From: Chamaesiphon minutus PCC 6605
GTDB lineage: Bacteria; Cyanobacteriota; Cyanobacteriia; Cyanobacteriales; Chamaesiphonaceae
Direction of reading: 5' to 3'
DNA: 64,000 bases
Assembly: GCF_000317145.1 (NCBI RefSeq)
Contig: NC_019697.1
Coordinates: 5,654,886 to 5,718,885, forward strand
Shown: one piece after another, positions 52,578-62,584 of the stretch
How the letters are laid out: every line of letters starts with the position of its first letter
Position numbering within the stretch: the first letter of the stretch is position 1
Position numbers and translations under genes: made by a program
The notes under the pieces: generated by a model
Told to the model about the DNA's origin: nothing
What the model saw: the letters and a program-made list of their open reading frames with translations, nothing else
Database searches by the model: none

Positions 52578-53744
52578 CTAGTTTCTTAATTGAACGGGCA
52601 TGACGAGGTAAGTCATTTTGAGACCGCCTAGAGGCGTGAGAATGACTGGTTCGAGGGGGCCATTAAGAGAGATCGTAATTTCCTGAGTGGGAAGTGTTTT
52701 AAGGCCATCCATTAAGTATTTAATATTAAAAGCAATATCCAAATCTGCACCCGAAATCTGGGCGAGGAGAGATTCTCTACCGCTGCCCCGATCTTGGCTC
52801 TCGACTGACAGATCGATTGATTGGCTGTCGCTAGCAATACTAAATTTGACCAAATTGCTTTGGTCGGCTAAAACGGCGATTCTCTCTAGGGCACTGAGTA
52901 GTTGCTTGCGATCGAGTGTAATCTGACGTTGAAATTGTTTGGGAATCAATAGCCGATAATCGGGATATTTGCCCTCCAATGTTCGCGTCGTCAGCTTGCG
53001 TTCGCCCCAGCCAAAAACAACCTGACCCTGCTCAAACTGTAAGCCCAAGCGGTCTTTTTCTGTCCCAGTAGCAAGCATTTTTTCGAGTTCGCGCAAGGCT
53101 TTAGCTGGGACGGTGACTTCAAAAGAGTTGGTATTGGCAGTCTCTACGGGTTCGCTGTTCTCCTCAGATGCTCGATCGGTTTCATTCGGATAGACTTCGA
53201 CAATACCCAAACGATGCCCGTCAGTGGCGGCAAATTCCAATCGCTCCGGCTCGACCTTGAGATAGACCCCAGTTAGTACTTGCTTGGTTTCATCCTGGCT
53301 ACAGGCGATTAGAGACCCCTTTAAGCCATCAATAAATGCGGTGGCGGATAGTTGGTTGGTTTCGCCGCGCTCGATGGAGGGTAGTTCGGGAAATTCCTCC
53401 GCACTCATCCCCCGCACTTGATAGCGACCCGAAGCTGATGTAATCGTGACAAGATTGTCTCCAGCTTCATCATCGAGCGTAATTTCGCCACTAGGTAGTT
53501 TCGCAACGATATCGTTCAATAATTTGGCGGGTAACGTCAAAACACCTTCTTTCTCAACCCGCGCGCCAAAATTAGTTTGAATGCCCAGACTGAGGTCGAA
53601 GCCCGTTAGTTGAATTAGATCCGGCTCGACAGTAGCGGCTATTTTTATATTCGCCAAGACTGGATGTGTTGGGCGAGTGGAAACAGCTCGACTAACTAAG
53701 GCTAAGTTGATATTTAGATCGTGCTGAGTACAGACAAATTTCAT
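52578..53744 (-). CDS. dnaN: DNA polymerase III beta sliding clamp
   Basis: About 388 residues. MKFVCTQHDLNINLALVSRAVSTRPTHPVLANIKI is the normal N-terminus, and the three clamp domains follow with FEATDGHRLG-type block LEFAATDGHRLGIVEV, VPAKALRELEKML, and the C-terminus YLVMPVQLRN. The start is the ATG at 53744; an in-frame ATG at 53810 would add 22 unconserved residues in Ser/Pro-rich sequence. The clamp tethers the polymerase to DNA. A 20-residue Glu/Asn/Ser insertion (~190-215, NETDRASEENSEP) is a lineage loop. It lies downstream of tusA and dnaJ on the minus strand, away from dnaA. Confidence 0.95.
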   Translation of the reverse strand: MKFVCTQHDLNINLALVSRAVSTRPTHPVLANIKIAATVEPDLIQLTGFDLSLGIQTNFGARVEKEGVLTLPAKLLNDIVAKLPSGEITLDDEAGDNLVTITSASGRYQVRGMSAEEFPELPSIERGETNQLSATAFIDGLKGSLIACSQDETKQVLTGVYLKVEPERLEFAATDGHRLGIVEVYPNETDRASEENSEPVETANTNSFEVTVPAKALRELEKMLATGTEKDRLGLQFEQGQVVFGWGERKLTTRTLEGKYPDYRLLIPKQFQRQITLDRKQLLSALERIAVLADQSNLVKFSIASDSQSIDLSVESQDRGSGRESLLAQISGADLDIAFNIKYLMDGLKTLPTQEITISLNGPLEPVILTPLGGLKMTYLVMPVQLRN

Positions 53745-53895
53745 GGAGTTGAGAGGGGGCGAGAGGGGGTGACGAGAAGACGGAGAGAGAATGGGTGCAT
53801 GGGTGGACACTTGAGTCCAAAGTTACTATCCACTATCCATTAAAACATACCCTCTACTCTCTACCCCCTACTTTCTAACCTCTAACTCAACCTAA

Positions 53896-54111
53896 TCAAC
53901 TATGGACTTGAAGGATAAAATAATCTTGACTGGGAGTAATGTTATCGATCGTGTATCCAGCCATCTTCAGACTATCGGGTACTTGTTCGATCGGTTCGCC
54001 AGCATCCAGCCACACTTCCAAAAGTTCGCCAGCATCCATCTGTTCGAGCTTCATCTTGGTGCGCACAAAGTTAATCGGACAAGGCGTTCCGCGTAAGTCT
54101 AGTTGAATCAT
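53896..54111 (-). CDS. tusA: TusA family sulfurtransferase
   Basis: 71 residues. LDLRGTPCPINFVRTKMKLEQM contains the active-site Cys in the CPxN motif of the TusA/YedF family. LLEVWLDAGEPIEQVPDSL continues the fold. TusA passes persulfide sulfur to thiouridine and cofactor pathways. Its gene lies directly behind dnaJ, the arrangement usual in cyanobacteria (grpE-dnaK-dnaJ-tusA). Repeats lie between the two. Confidence 0.9.
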   Translation of the reverse strand: MIQLDLRGTPCPINFVRTKMKLEQMDAGELLEVWLDAGEPIEQVPDSLKMAGYTIDNITPSQDYFILQVHS

Positions 54112-54126
54112 CGATCTAAGGGATAA

Positions 54127-54223
54127 GTGTTAGGTGTTAGGTGTTGGGCGTAGGCTTTAGGAAAAGATTTGAAATTTATTGTCTATATTTGCCTAATACC
54201 TAAGACCTAAAGCCTACAGCCTA
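54127..54223. repeat. Foldback heptamer pair between dnaJ and tusA
   Basis: TTAGGTG/TTTAGG units at 54127-54161 and CCTAA-type units at 54191-54223 are inverted to each other. The right run ends two bases into the dnaJ end on the minus strand. It is the same architecture as in four other spacers. Confidence 0.75.
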
Positions 54224-55348
54224 TTTGAAGACATTCCCAAAAATACTCCCGATCCCACCTTTGCCAACTCTGTCACCGCGAAGTTTGGCGAGTTTTTCAA
54301 GCAGTTCGCGTTCTTCGGGACTGACTTTTGCCGGAATATCTACTTGAACGGTTAGTAAATGATCGCCGCGACTGACTTCATTGCCCAGACGAGGTACGCC
54401 CTTTTGTTCGAGCCGGAGGACGGTGTTGGGTTGGATGCCTGCGGGAATATTTAACTCAGTCGGGCCATCGACAGTATCGATCTGGATATGGCTGCCTAGA
54501 ATAGCTTGGAGGTAACTAACCTTGATTTGAGAGAGAATATTGATTCCCTCACGTCGGAATTTGGCGTCTTCTTCGACATGCAAGTAGACGTACAAGTCGC
54601 CTGGAGGGCCGCCGCGTAAGCCTGCATCGCCTTCTTTACCGATCCGGAGTTTGGTACCATTATCGACGCCTTTGGGAATCGATATTTTCAGTTTTTTGGT
54701 TTCCTGCTTGCGTCCGGCACCATTACAAGCTTCGCATTTGTCTTCGATAACTTGGCCATCGCCATTACAGGTAGGACAGACAGAGACTTGCGTGAAGTTA
54801 CCAAATGGGGTGCGGGTATTTCGACGAACTTGTCCCGCACCCCCGCAGGTACCGCAGGTTTGAGGTTGAGAACCCGGCTTGGCACCCGTGCCTTTGCAGG
54901 TGGTACAAGATTCGAGGTGGGGAATCCGAATTTCTTTTTCACCTCCAAAAATAGCCTCATGAAAATCTAACTTTAGATCGAGGCGCAAATCTTCACCTCT
55001 CGATGGGCCATTCCGTCGCCGAGCAGTTTGTTGACCGCCAGCACCGCCAAAGCCATTGATGAACGCGTCAAAAATGTCGGCAAATCCACCCATGTCTCCC
55101 ATATCACCGTATCCAGGAGCACCCCCACCCGATACTCCTGCTTCCCCAAAGCGATCGTAGCGAGCGCGAAGTTCGGGTTCGGAGAGGACTTCGTTGGCAC
55201 GATTGATTTCTTTGAAGGTGTCTTCTGCCCCAGGCTCTTTGTTGACATCTGGGTGATATTTCCGCGCCAGTCTGCGATAGGCGCGTTTAATTTCTTCCTG
55301 GTCGGCATCTCTGGAGGTGCCAAGGATTTCGTAATAGTCGCGTGCCAT
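54221..55348 (-). CDS. dnaJ: Chaperone protein DnaJ
   Basis: 375 residues. J domain [36 protein letters not shown] with the HPD motif, then a Gly-rich linker (~75-110). The zinc-binding domain has four CxxCxGxG repeats: [32 protein letters not shown]. The C-terminal substrate-binding domain follows. It stimulates DnaK and holds unfolded clients. dnaK and grpE are upstream on the same strand, with a 401-bp gap to dnaK that suggests a separate promoter for dnaJ. Confidence 0.96.
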   Translation of the reverse strand: MARDYYEILGTSRDADQEEIKRAYRRLARKYHPDVNKEPGAEDTFKEINRANEVLSEPELRARYDRFGEAGVSGGGAPGYGDMGDMGGFADIFDAFINGFGGAGGQQTARRRNGPSRGEDLRLDLKLDFHEAIFGGEKEIRIPHLESCTTCKGTGAKPGSQPQTCGTCGGAGQVRRNTRTPFGNFTQVSVCPTCNGDGQVIEDKCEACNGAGRKQETKKLKISIPKGVDNGTKLRIGKEGDAGLRGGPPGDLYVYLHVEEDAKFRREGINILSQIKVSYLQAILGSHIQIDTVDGPTELNIPAGIQPNTVLRLEQKGVPRLGNEVSRGDHLLTVQVDIPAKVSPEERELLEKLAKLRGDRVGKGGIGSIFGNVFK

Positions 55349-55749
55349 ACAAAGGTTCTATCTTACAAGGAGTGTTAGGAAGCAGGGTGGAAAGTAAATA
55401 TGAAAGTAGATTGGTATGCAGGTAAAAAATCAGTGGTCTTGCCTTGGCCGCGAGCATTTGTTTGACGATGTATTGCTAATGCAGCCATTCTCCTAAAGAA
55501 AAGTGCGTGCTGTTAGCTCAAATCTCGATCGACTGGTTACATTGCTAGCTAATGAGTTGACTGACTGCACTCACTCATTATTTTAGTAGTTTTATATCTT
55601 AATTTAACAATTCGATCTTTATTGTAAAGGAATCACGGCCTGTTGATGGAGTATTAACCGTAATTAGATTTTCTCTGTGCTTGGTTGTTAGGTATGGCTA
55701 AGCCGCTCGATTCAGAGGCTTACTGACATCTCGATCGCCGAGCGAGATG
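55349..55749. other. 401-bp spacer between dnaK and dnaJ
   Basis: Holds the presumed dnaJ promoter. A hairpin ACATCTCG/CGAGATGT at 55726-55750 overlaps the dnaK stop codon and may attenuate read-through; it has no T run. I looked for the CIRCE element (TTAGCACTC-N9-GAGTGCTAA) here and did not find it. Confidence 0.5.
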
Positions 55750-57747
55750 TTATTCGACTACTTCATAGTCGGTAGTTGCAGTTTCATCATCATAATCTAA
55801 TGTCAGAGTACTAGATACTTTCTTCGCTGGTGGCGGTGGCGGTGGCGGTGGTGCGGCAGCACGACTGAGTGGTGCGTGCCGTTTGGGGGTACCGTTATTA
55901 GAATTGGGTGGAGTGGTACCAGAATTATTAGGGGTGGTACCTTGTTGGTAAACGGCAGCACCCATTGCAAAAATCTCTTGTTGGAGCTTATCGATCGCTT
56001 GTTGGACGTTTTCTAAGTTTGCTGAGGGTTCGAGCAGTAACATTTGCAGTTCTTTGGCTGTTGTCTCGGCTTGCTCGCGAAGACTATCGTTAATCAGATG
56101 ACCGTTTTCCTTGACAGTCACGTCATAGGTATGGAACAGAGCATCAGCTTGGTTTTTGAGTTCCACCAATTGCAATCTGCGCCAGTCATCTTGAGCATAA
56201 GTCTCGGCCTCTTTCCGCATCCGCTCGATGTCAATGTTATTTAGGCCACCTGTATTGGTAATCGCCACAGTTTGTTCGCGTCCGGTGCCGCGATCTTGGG
56301 CTGAAACCTTCAGAATCCCGTTGACATCGATATCGAAGGAAACTTCAATTTTGGGCACGCCCCTAGGCGCGGGAGGGATGCCTGTGAGCAGAAATCTACC
56401 CAGACTCTTGTTATCTTTGGCCATCGCCCGTTCGCCCTGAAGGACATGGATTTCGACGGATGTTTGGCCGTCGGTGGCCGTCGAAAATTCTTGACCTTTA
56501 CTCGTCGGAATTGTGGTATTGCGTTCGATGATTTTGGTAAACACTTCACCGAGGGTCTCGATTCCAAGCGATAAGGGGGTTACATCCAGCAGGAGAACAT
56601 CTTTGACGTCGCCGCCAACTACCCCAGCTTGGACGGCGGCACCCATGGCTACAGCTTCATCGGGATTGACCGAGCGATCGAGTTCTTTACCGCCAAAGAA
56701 ATCTTGAATAGCACGTTGGACGGCAGGAATCCGCGTCGAACCACCGACGAGTAAGATCCTGTCGATATCTTTAGTTTGCAAGTCGGCATCTTTGAGCGAT
56801 CGCTGGACGGGTTCGAGGGTAGATTGGATCAGCGGCGCGACCATTTCCTCAAATTTAGTCCGAGTTAGCTCGATTTCCAAATGTTTGGGGCCTTGAGCGT
56901 CGGCAGCGATAAAGGGTAAGTTAATCGAAGTACTCATCATCGTCGAGAGTTCGATTTTAGCTTTTTCGGCGGCTTCGCGCAGACGCTGGAGAGCCATTTT
57001 GTCTTTGAGCAGATCGATCTTTTCGGTATTCCGGAAATGCTTGATCAACCAGCGGACGATTTCATTATCAAAATCATCGCCACCTAAATGGTTGTTACCA
57101 GAAGTTGCTTTGACTTCGTAGATCCCATTACCCAATTGCAGTACGGAGACATCAAATGTCCCCCCACCGAGATCGACAACCAGAATCTTTTGTTCGGTAT
57201 CGGCTTTATCCAAGCCATAAGCCAGAGCCGCAGCGGTTGGCTCGTTAATAATTCGCAAAACTTCGAGTCCGGCGATCGTCCCGGCATCCTTGGTCGCTTG
57301 GCGTTGGGCATCGGTAAAATAGGCGGGTACCGTAATCACCACTTGCTCGATCGGTTGTCCTAAGAAATTTTGGGCATCCTTTTTGAGCTTTTGAAGGATC
57401 ATCGCCGATACCTCTTGCGGGGTGTATGTACGTCCGCGAATCTGGACGTCAACGGTATTATCCCGACCCTTAATACAGGTGTAGGGAACGCGATTGCGTT
57501 CGGTTTCGGTGTCTTCCCACCGCCGACCGATAAAGCGTTTGATACTATATACGGTGTTTTCCGCATTCGTTACGCCTTGTCGTTTTGCCAATTGCCCGAC
57601 TAATTGCTCGCCACCCTTGGCAAATCCAATGATACTTGGGGTGGTACGACCGCCCTCTGCATTAGAAATCACCACTGGAATCCCGCCTTCGAGGACGGAG
57701 ACACAGCTATTAGTAGTACCAAGGTCGATGCCGATAACTTTTGCCAT
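55750..57747 (-). CDS. dnaK: Chaperone protein DnaK
   Basis: 665 residues. The ATPase domain (~1-385) has [40 protein letters not shown]; the linker [16 protein letters not shown] and the substrate-binding beta domain with [34 protein letters not shown] follow. The helical lid has [13 protein letters not shown]. The C-terminal tail is unusual: about 65 residues of Asn/Gly/Thr then an eight-proline run, ending [15 protein letters not shown], unlike the usual EEVDK ending. It is one of the several cyanobacterial DnaK proteins and clusters with grpE and dnaJ, as DnaK2 does; that paralogue assignment is tentative. Confidence 0.95.
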   Translation of the reverse strand: MAKVIGIDLGTTNSCVSVLEGGIPVVISNAEGGRTTPSIIGFAKGGEQLVGQLAKRQGVTNAENTVYSIKRFIGRRWEDTETERNRVPYTCIKGRDNTVDVQIRGRTYTPQEVSAMILQKLKKDAQNFLGQPIEQVVITVPAYFTDAQRQATKDAGTIAGLEVLRIINEPTAAALAYGLDKADTEQKILVVDLGGGTFDVSVLQLGNGIYEVKATSGNNHLGGDDFDNEIVRWLIKHFRNTEKIDLLKDKMALQRLREAAEKAKIELSTMMSTSINLPFIAADAQGPKHLEIELTRTKFEEMVAPLIQSTLEPVQRSLKDADLQTKDIDRILLVGGSTRIPAVQRAIQDFFGGKELDRSVNPDEAVAMGAAVQAGVVGGDVKDVLLLDVTPLSLGIETLGEVFTKIIERNTTIPTSKGQEFSTATDGQTSVEIHVLQGERAMAKDNKSLGRFLLTGIPPAPRGVPKIEVSFDIDVNGILKVSAQDRGTGREQTVAITNTGGLNNIDIERMRKEAETYAQDDWRRLQLVELKNQADALFHTYDVTVKENGHLINDSLREQAETTAKELQMLLLEPSANLENVQQAIDKLQQEIFAMGAAVYQQGTTPNNSGTTPPNSNNGTPKRHAPLSRAAAPPPPPPPPAKKVSSTLTLDYDDETATTDYEVVE

Positions 57748-57891
57748 AAACTTGAGGCAATATTTTAAAAAGGATGGAAAAAGGGGGTGCTAGTTAGAAA
57801 CTAGGGTTGGGAGAACTGTCTCAAACGACAGTAGCTGATGTCTGACATCAATAACTGCCGTTGGTGCAGTCGGTTGGGCGCGAAAATTGGT

Positions 57892-58653
57892 TTAATTATC
57901 AACTGAGCCGAAACTACTGGCATCTTCTGCTGATAACTGCTCTGGTGGAGCGGCTACTTTGACCAGGGAGTGTCGTAATATGCGATCGCCGAGGTAGTAA
58001 CCGCGCTGAAGTTCTTCGATCACGGTGCCTTCGGGATGTTCTTCGGTCGGTTGGCGCATGACCGCTTCATGCAGATTGGGATCGAATTGTTGTCCTTCTG
58101 GACGCATCGGCGATACGCCAATCCGTTTGAGACTTTCGACTAATTGCTTGTAAACGCCTTGATAGCTTTTATGAATGCCCATTTCGCCCTCATTTTGAGG
58201 TTTGATTTGGGTTCTGGCTCGCTCGAAGTTGTCTACAACGCTTAAGAGTTCGACGAGCGTCGCTACTTTGGTTCGGACTTCGATGTCTTCCTTTTCCTTG
58301 CTATTGCGCTTGCGAAAGTTATCAAAATCGGCGGCAATCCGCAGATACTGACTCTGAAAAGCGTCTCGTTGATTGGAGACTTCTGCTAACTGAGTTTTCA
58401 GTGCCTGAAGTTCCGATTGAGATGTTGCCGCAGGTTCGGGTTCGACATTGGGGGTAGACCGCTCTACCGGAGAAGCTGCTGTAGCATCAGAAGCAGTCGT
58501 CTCGACGACTACTTCTGGAGTAGCAGTCGGTGCTGAGTCCGGAGTAGATGAATTTGCTGTTGTCACAGGTTGCGGTTCCTGATTTTCTGAGGGCATTTGC
58601 GATGAGATGGACTCATCATCTGTTCTAATTGGCGGTTGTGGGGTTTCGCTCAT
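57892..58653 (-). CDS. grpE: Nucleotide exchange factor GrpE
   Basis: 253 residues. A Ser/Thr/Ala/Pro-rich disordered N-terminus (~1-75) precedes the long dimerisation helix (~78-140, [42 protein letters not shown]) and the wing domain with [22 protein letters not shown] and [26 protein letters not shown]. It drives ADP release from DnaK. First gene of grpE-dnaK-dnaJ on the minus strand, 144 bp before dnaK. Confidence 0.95.
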   Translation of the reverse strand: MSETPQPPIRTDDESISSQMPSENQEPQPVTTANSSTPDSAPTATPEVVVETTASDATAASPVERSTPNVEPEPAATSQSELQALKTQLAEVSNQRDAFQSQYLRIAADFDNFRKRNSKEKEDIEVRTKVATLVELLSVVDNFERARTQIKPQNEGEMGIHKSYQGVYKQLVESLKRIGVSPMRPEGQQFDPNLHEAVMRQPTEEHPEGTVIEELQRGYYLGDRILRHSLVKVAAPPEQLSAEDASSFGSVDN

Positions 58654-59086
58654 CGTTCATTAAATTCCAGTTAACAGACTGCTAGGCAATTTCGATGTTA
58701 GATTCTCCATTGAGCTGCTACGCGAACGAGTGTGTGCAAGCCAATGGTCGATCGATTGACATATATCTTAAATATATATCTTTCGGAGTGGCCGATTCAT
58801 TAAATCTGCCTTTTGAGTATAAATCCGATCTGGTTCGATCGTTCAATATTTGTCGATGCGATTGTTGAGACAGTTAAAATTTATCGCTGGCAATCCGATC
58901 GATATAAGATGCACAACTCAAGTAGGATGCTCTCTCGATCATAATGCCCAACTTCTTAACACAAAATACCACTTCTGGTTTAAAAAGCTTCCAAATAAAT
59001 AGAATTGGAGACGAGTATAGTCAAACTCTATCTGGTCGATCGAAACGATTTCACATCGGATCGATAGATTGAGTTCGACTGTGGGC

Positions 59087-59118
59087 ATACTGTAAAGCTA
59101 AGGAGATATTTACAGTAT
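59087..59118 (+). promoter_or_regulatory. Hairpin with AAGGAG in the loop, pilB leader
   Basis: ATACTGTAAA pairs perfectly with TTTACAGTAT (10 bp) around a 12-nt loop gctaaggagata. The AAGGAG sits in the loop just before the mini-ORF start at 59121. It could regulate ribosome access, or be a protein-binding palindrome. Confidence 0.55.
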
Positions 59119-59120
59119 CT

Positions 59121-59192
59121 ATGCATTCATCTTCACGTCCCAACCGGATACCGATCGTCCGCAATGACTCTTCTCTTTTTGGCAACAACTAG
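59121..59192 (+). CDS. Leader mini-ORF duplicating the PilB N-terminus
   Basis: 23 codons (MHSSSRPNRIPIVRNDSSLF then GNN), stop TAG. It parallels the PilB start MTQFSSPKRALIVRNDFSPF then GNK: the shared blocks IVRND and FGN stand at the same distance from the ATG. Nucleotide identity is high over atcgtccgcaatgact and tttggcaacaa. It is out of frame with pilB (ATG to ATG 77 nt). It looks like a tandem duplication of the gene start that has kept its own start and stop codon, so a translated leader peptide is possible. No function can be assigned. Confidence 0.45.
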   Translation: MHSSSRPNRIPIVRNDSSLFGNN

Positions 59193-59197
59193 CAGCC

Positions 59198-61189
59198 ATG
59201 ACTCAATTTTCATCCCCGAAACGGGCATTAATCGTCCGCAATGACTTTTCGCCATTTGGCAACAAGCTAATTCAAGCAGGCTATGTCAATGCCGAACAGC
59301 TCAAACAAGCATTGGTTGACAGTCGGGCCAACAATCACCCACTCACGGAGGTCTTGGAGTCCCTGACGGGTAAATCATTGCCTGCGGAGTTGCAGCAACA
59401 ATATAAAAAACAACAGTTATTCGAGCTAAAAATCGTTTACGGTTTGAATGCGGTGGATATTGCCTCCGCCCAAATCGATAAAATTCAAGTTCGCGAATTA
59501 ATTAATACTTTCATCTCGGCGGATAGTTGTCGGCAACTCAAACTGCTACCGATTGGCAAGCTCGAAGGAGATCCGCCGATCCTGACGGTTGCGATGATCA
59601 AGCCAGACGATCTCCAAGCCAAAAATGATTTAGATAAAATCCTGCGTCCCCACGGCATTGCTTGGCGCAGTGAGGTCATCGCGCCTGAAGATTATCAAAA
59701 ACTCCTCGATGGTTACTTAGACGAGCGCATCCAGCAAGATGCCGCCGATAATTCTCAAAAAAATCTCAGCATTGAGATTGAGAACTTTGATACGCCTGAG
59801 CTAGGCAATGCCGAAGCCGAAATCGACGACGAGATCGACGTTCAAGGTGCCGAAGCCGCTCCGGTGGTCAAACTGGTCAATCAAATCCTAGCCAAAGGGC
59901 TGATGGAGAAAGTTTCGGATATTCACATCGAACCCCAAGAAGAAGGCTTGAGAGTGCGGTTTCGCAAAGATGGGGTGCTGCGGCAGAGTTTTCCAATGTT
60001 GCCCAAGCATATTATCCCGGCTGTCATCTCTCGCTTTAAAATCATTGCTGAATTAGATATCGCCGAGCGACGGTTGCCGCAAGATGGTCGGATTCGCCGG
60101 ACTTTTGAAGGTCGCAAAGTAGACTTCCGCGTCAGTACCTTACCCAGCCGCTATGGGGAAAAGGTCTGTATGCGGATTTTGGATAACTCCTCGACGCAAC
60201 TCGGCTTAGATAAACTCATCAGCGACTTGCCAACGCTAGAAATCGTCCGCGAGATGGGCAGTCGTCCATTTGGCTTGATTCTGGTTACTGGGCCGACTGG
60301 TTCGGGTAAATCTACCACTCTATACTCACTCTTGGCCGAACGTAACGACCCTGGTGTCAATATTAGTACGGCAGAAGACCCGATCGAGTATGCCCTGCCC
60401 GGTATCAACCAGGTGCAGGTAATTCGCGAAAAAGGGATGAACTTTGCCTCGATCTTGCGAGCCTTTATGCGGCAAGATCCCGACATTATTCTGGTGGGAG
60501 AAACCCGCGACCAAGAGACAGCGAAAACTTCCATGGAAGCCGCATTGACAGGTCACATGGTCATGACAACATTACACACCAATGATGCCGCAGGCTCGAT
60601 CGCGCGGCTAGATGAAATGGGTGTCGAACCGTTCATGGTATCTGCGGCTCTGGTCGGCGTCGTCGCTCAACGACTACTGCGCAGAGTTTGCGTCGAATGT
60701 CGCTGTGCTTATACACCTAGCCGCGAAGAATTGGCTCGATTTGGTTTATCTGCTTCGGGAGAATCAGTCATTACTTTCTACAAAGCCAACGAACTGTCCA
60801 ATGACTCGATCGAATCTGCCAAAGCCGCCGGAACTCTTTGTAAAAACTGTAATGGAATCGGCTATCGCGGTCGAGTCGGTGTCTACGAAGTCATGCAAAT
60901 TACCGACGAGCTAGCTAGCCTGATCAACCAGCGCGCACCTTCAGCTTTGATTAAAGAAACCGCTGTTCAGCAAGGAATGAAGACGCTGCTAGCTTACAGT
61001 CTCCAGATGGTTCAAGAAGGAATGACCACATTAGCCGAAGTAGAACGAGTCACTTTCACTGACTCTGGCTTAGAAGCCGAACTCAAAGCTAAACGTAAAA
61101 CCACTCTAGTCTGCGCCACCTGCTCGGCAGAACTCAAGCCGGAATGGTTGGATTGTCCCTACTGTATGACGCCGAGATTTAGTGATTAG
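59198..61189 (+). CDS. pilB: Type IV pilus assembly ATPase PilB
   Basis: 663 residues. The N-terminal T2SSE_N domain (~20-170) precedes the ATPase core: Walker A GPTGSGKSTTLYSLL, Asp box (ISTAEDPIEYALPGINQVQV), Walker B FMRQDPDIILVGETRDQETA, His box ALTGHMVMTTLHTNDA. A zinc-binding tetracysteine follows (CVECRCAY and CKNCNGIGYRGR). A further C-terminal CATCSAELKPEWLDCPYC zinc ribbon is an addition found in cyanobacterial PilB1. It powers pilus extension. It heads pilB-pilT-pilC, with CCTAAA-type repeats in both gaps. Confidence 0.95.
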   Translation: MTQFSSPKRALIVRNDFSPFGNKLIQAGYVNAEQLKQALVDSRANNHPLTEVLESLTGKSLPAELQQQYKKQQLFELKIVYGLNAVDIASAQIDKIQVRELINTFISADSCRQLKLLPIGKLEGDPPILTVAMIKPDDLQAKNDLDKILRPHGIAWRSEVIAPEDYQKLLDGYLDERIQQDAADNSQKNLSIEIENFDTPELGNAEAEIDDEIDVQGAEAAPVVKLVNQILAKGLMEKVSDIHIEPQEEGLRVRFRKDGVLRQSFPMLPKHIIPAVISRFKIIAELDIAERRLPQDGRIRRTFEGRKVDFRVSTLPSRYGEKVCMRILDNSSTQLGLDKLISDLPTLEIVREMGSRPFGLILVTGPTGSGKSTTLYSLLAERNDPGVNISTAEDPIEYALPGINQVQVIREKGMNFASILRAFMRQDPDIILVGETRDQETAKTSMEAALTGHMVMTTLHTNDAAGSIARLDEMGVEPFMVSAALVGVVAQRLLRRVCVECRCAYTPSREELARFGLSASGESVITFYKANELSNDSIESAKAAGTLCKNCNGIGYRGRVGVYEVMQITDELASLINQRAPSALIKETAVQQGMKTLLAYSLQMVQEGMTTLAEVERVTFTDSGLEAELKAKRKTTLVCATCSAELKPEWLDCPYCMTPRFSD

Positions 61190-61195
61190 GGATGA

Positions 61196-61331
61196 GGCTT
61201 TAGGTTTCAGGGCTTATAAGATGCTTGCGTCTCGGTCATCTTTAAAGCCTAGGTCCTGACCTAAAGCAACACCCAAAGTCTAAAGCCCAGATCCAGACCT
61301 AAAGCCTAACACCTAAACATAAAGCCTAAAC
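61196..61331. repeat. Foldback heptamer repeats between pilB and pilT
   Basis: ggctttaggtttcagg at 61196-61211 faces CCTAAAG-type units at 61241-61331 that end two bases before the pilT ATG (61334). Units are more degenerate than at 9241. Confidence 0.7.
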
Positions 61332-61333
61332 TT

Positions 61334-62437
61334 ATGTCCGAATTAATGATCGAAGACCTAATGGAGCGACTGGTCGAAATGGGTGGCTCCGATATGCACA
61401 TTCAGGCAGGCGCGCCTGTCTACTTTCGCGTCAGCGGCAAACTAGCACCTGTTGGCGAAGAACCGCTCAGTCCCCAAGAGTGTCAAAAACTGATATTCAG
61501 TATGCTCAATAATACTCAACGCAAGGAGCTAGAGCAGACGTGGGAAATCGATTGCTCTTATGGAGTCAAAGGCTTGGCGCGGTTTCGGGTCAACGTCTAT
61601 AAAGAACGCGGTTGTTATGCCGCTTGTTTGCGGGCACTATCTTCTAAAATCCCCAACTTCGATCAGATGGGTTTGCCGGAAATCGTCAGGGAAATGAGCG
61701 GTCGTCCCAGAGGATTAATTTTGGTAACTGGGCCGACTGGTTCTGGCAAAACTACCACGATGGCGGCCATGATCGATCTGATCAACCGCACTCGCGCCGA
61801 GCACATTTTAACGATCGAGGATCCGGTCGAGTATGTCTTTCCCAATATCAAAAGCCTCGTTCACCAGCGTCAAAAAGGTGAGGATACCAAAAGTTTCTCC
61901 AATGCCCTTAGAGCGGCATTACGGGAAGATCCAGACGTGATCTTGGTAGGAGAATTACGGGACTTGGAAACGATTAGTTTGGCAATTAGTGCTGCTGAAA
62001 CCGGACACTTAGTTATGGGTACACTGCACACCAGCTCAGCCGCACAAACAATCGATCGGATGCTAGATGTGTTTCCTCCCGAACAACAACCTCAAATCCG
62101 CGCGCAGTTATCGAATTCCTTGGTGGCGGTCTTCAGTCAATCTCTCGTCCAAAAGAAAAAACCCAAACCGGGTGAGTACGGACGAGTGTTGGTACAAGAA
62201 ATCATGATTGTCACGCCCGCCATCTCCAACCTAATTCGTGAAGGTAAAACCGCTCAAATCTATAGCGCGATTCAAACAGGAGCGAAATTAGGGATGAACA
62301 CAATGGAATCGATCCTCGCCAAACATATCCGCGAAGGCACTATTTCCTTTGAAGCTGGCATCTCCAAATCTTCCCGGCCAGACGAACTCCAACGTCTAAT
62401 TGGAGCTACACCAATGGCAGCGACAAATGGTCGGTAA
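61334..62437 (+). CDS. pilT: Type IV pilus retraction ATPase PilT
   Basis: 367 residues. N-terminal PAS-like domain with MGGSDMHIQAGAPVYFRVSGKL. ATPase core: Walker A GPTGSGKTTTMAAMIDL, Asp box ILTIEDPVEYVFPNIKSLVHQRQ, Walker B ALREDPDVILVGELRDLETI, His box AETGHLVMGTLHTSSA. Length and the absence of a T2SSE_N domain and zinc cysteines distinguish it from PilB. It drives pilus retraction, needed for twitching motility and phototaxis. The gene is 144 bp behind pilB. Confidence 0.95.
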   Translation: MSELMIEDLMERLVEMGGSDMHIQAGAPVYFRVSGKLAPVGEEPLSPQECQKLIFSMLNNTQRKELEQTWEIDCSYGVKGLARFRVNVYKERGCYAACLRALSSKIPNFDQMGLPEIVREMSGRPRGLILVTGPTGSGKTTTMAAMIDLINRTRAEHILTIEDPVEYVFPNIKSLVHQRQKGEDTKSFSNALRAALREDPDVILVGELRDLETISLAISAAETGHLVMGTLHTSSAAQTIDRMLDVFPPEQQPQIRAQLSNSLVAVFSQSLVQKKKPKPGEYGRVLVQEIMIVTPAISNLIREGKTAQIYSAIQTGAKLGMNTMESILAKHIREGTISFEAGISKSSRPDELQRLIGATPMAATNGR

Positions 62438-62578
62438 TTAGGCTTTAGGTTTTAGGCTTTAGGCTTTAGCGAATCTGCGTAAAGCAGCTATTCTGCTAAC
62501 CCTTAAACCCTAAACTCTACCACGACATCTAACACCTAATACCTAATATTCAACACCTAACACTTAATACCTAAACAT
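62438..62578. repeat. Foldback heptamer repeats between pilT and pilC
   Basis: TTTAGG-type units at 62438-62469, starting right at the pilT stop, and CCTAAA/CCTAATA units at 62497-62578 just before the pilC ATG at 62585. The pair is inverted. Confidence 0.75.
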
Positions 62579-62584
62579 AAATTT

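Larger units (their letters stand above)
58654..59197. other. 544-bp divergent spacer between grpE and pilB
   Basis: Contains the grpE promoter region and the pilB leader. The pilB leader holds a 10-bp stem hairpin at 59087-59118 with AAGGAG in its loop, and a 23-codon mini-ORF at 59121-59192. No CIRCE element was seen on the grpE side. AT-rich stretches near 58770-58800 may be a promoter. Confidence 0.6.

Noticed and set aside
55349-59197. CIRCE heat-shock operator near grpE, dnaK or dnaJ
   Set aside because: The inverted repeat TTAGCACTC/GAGTGCTAA is not present in the spacers examined.
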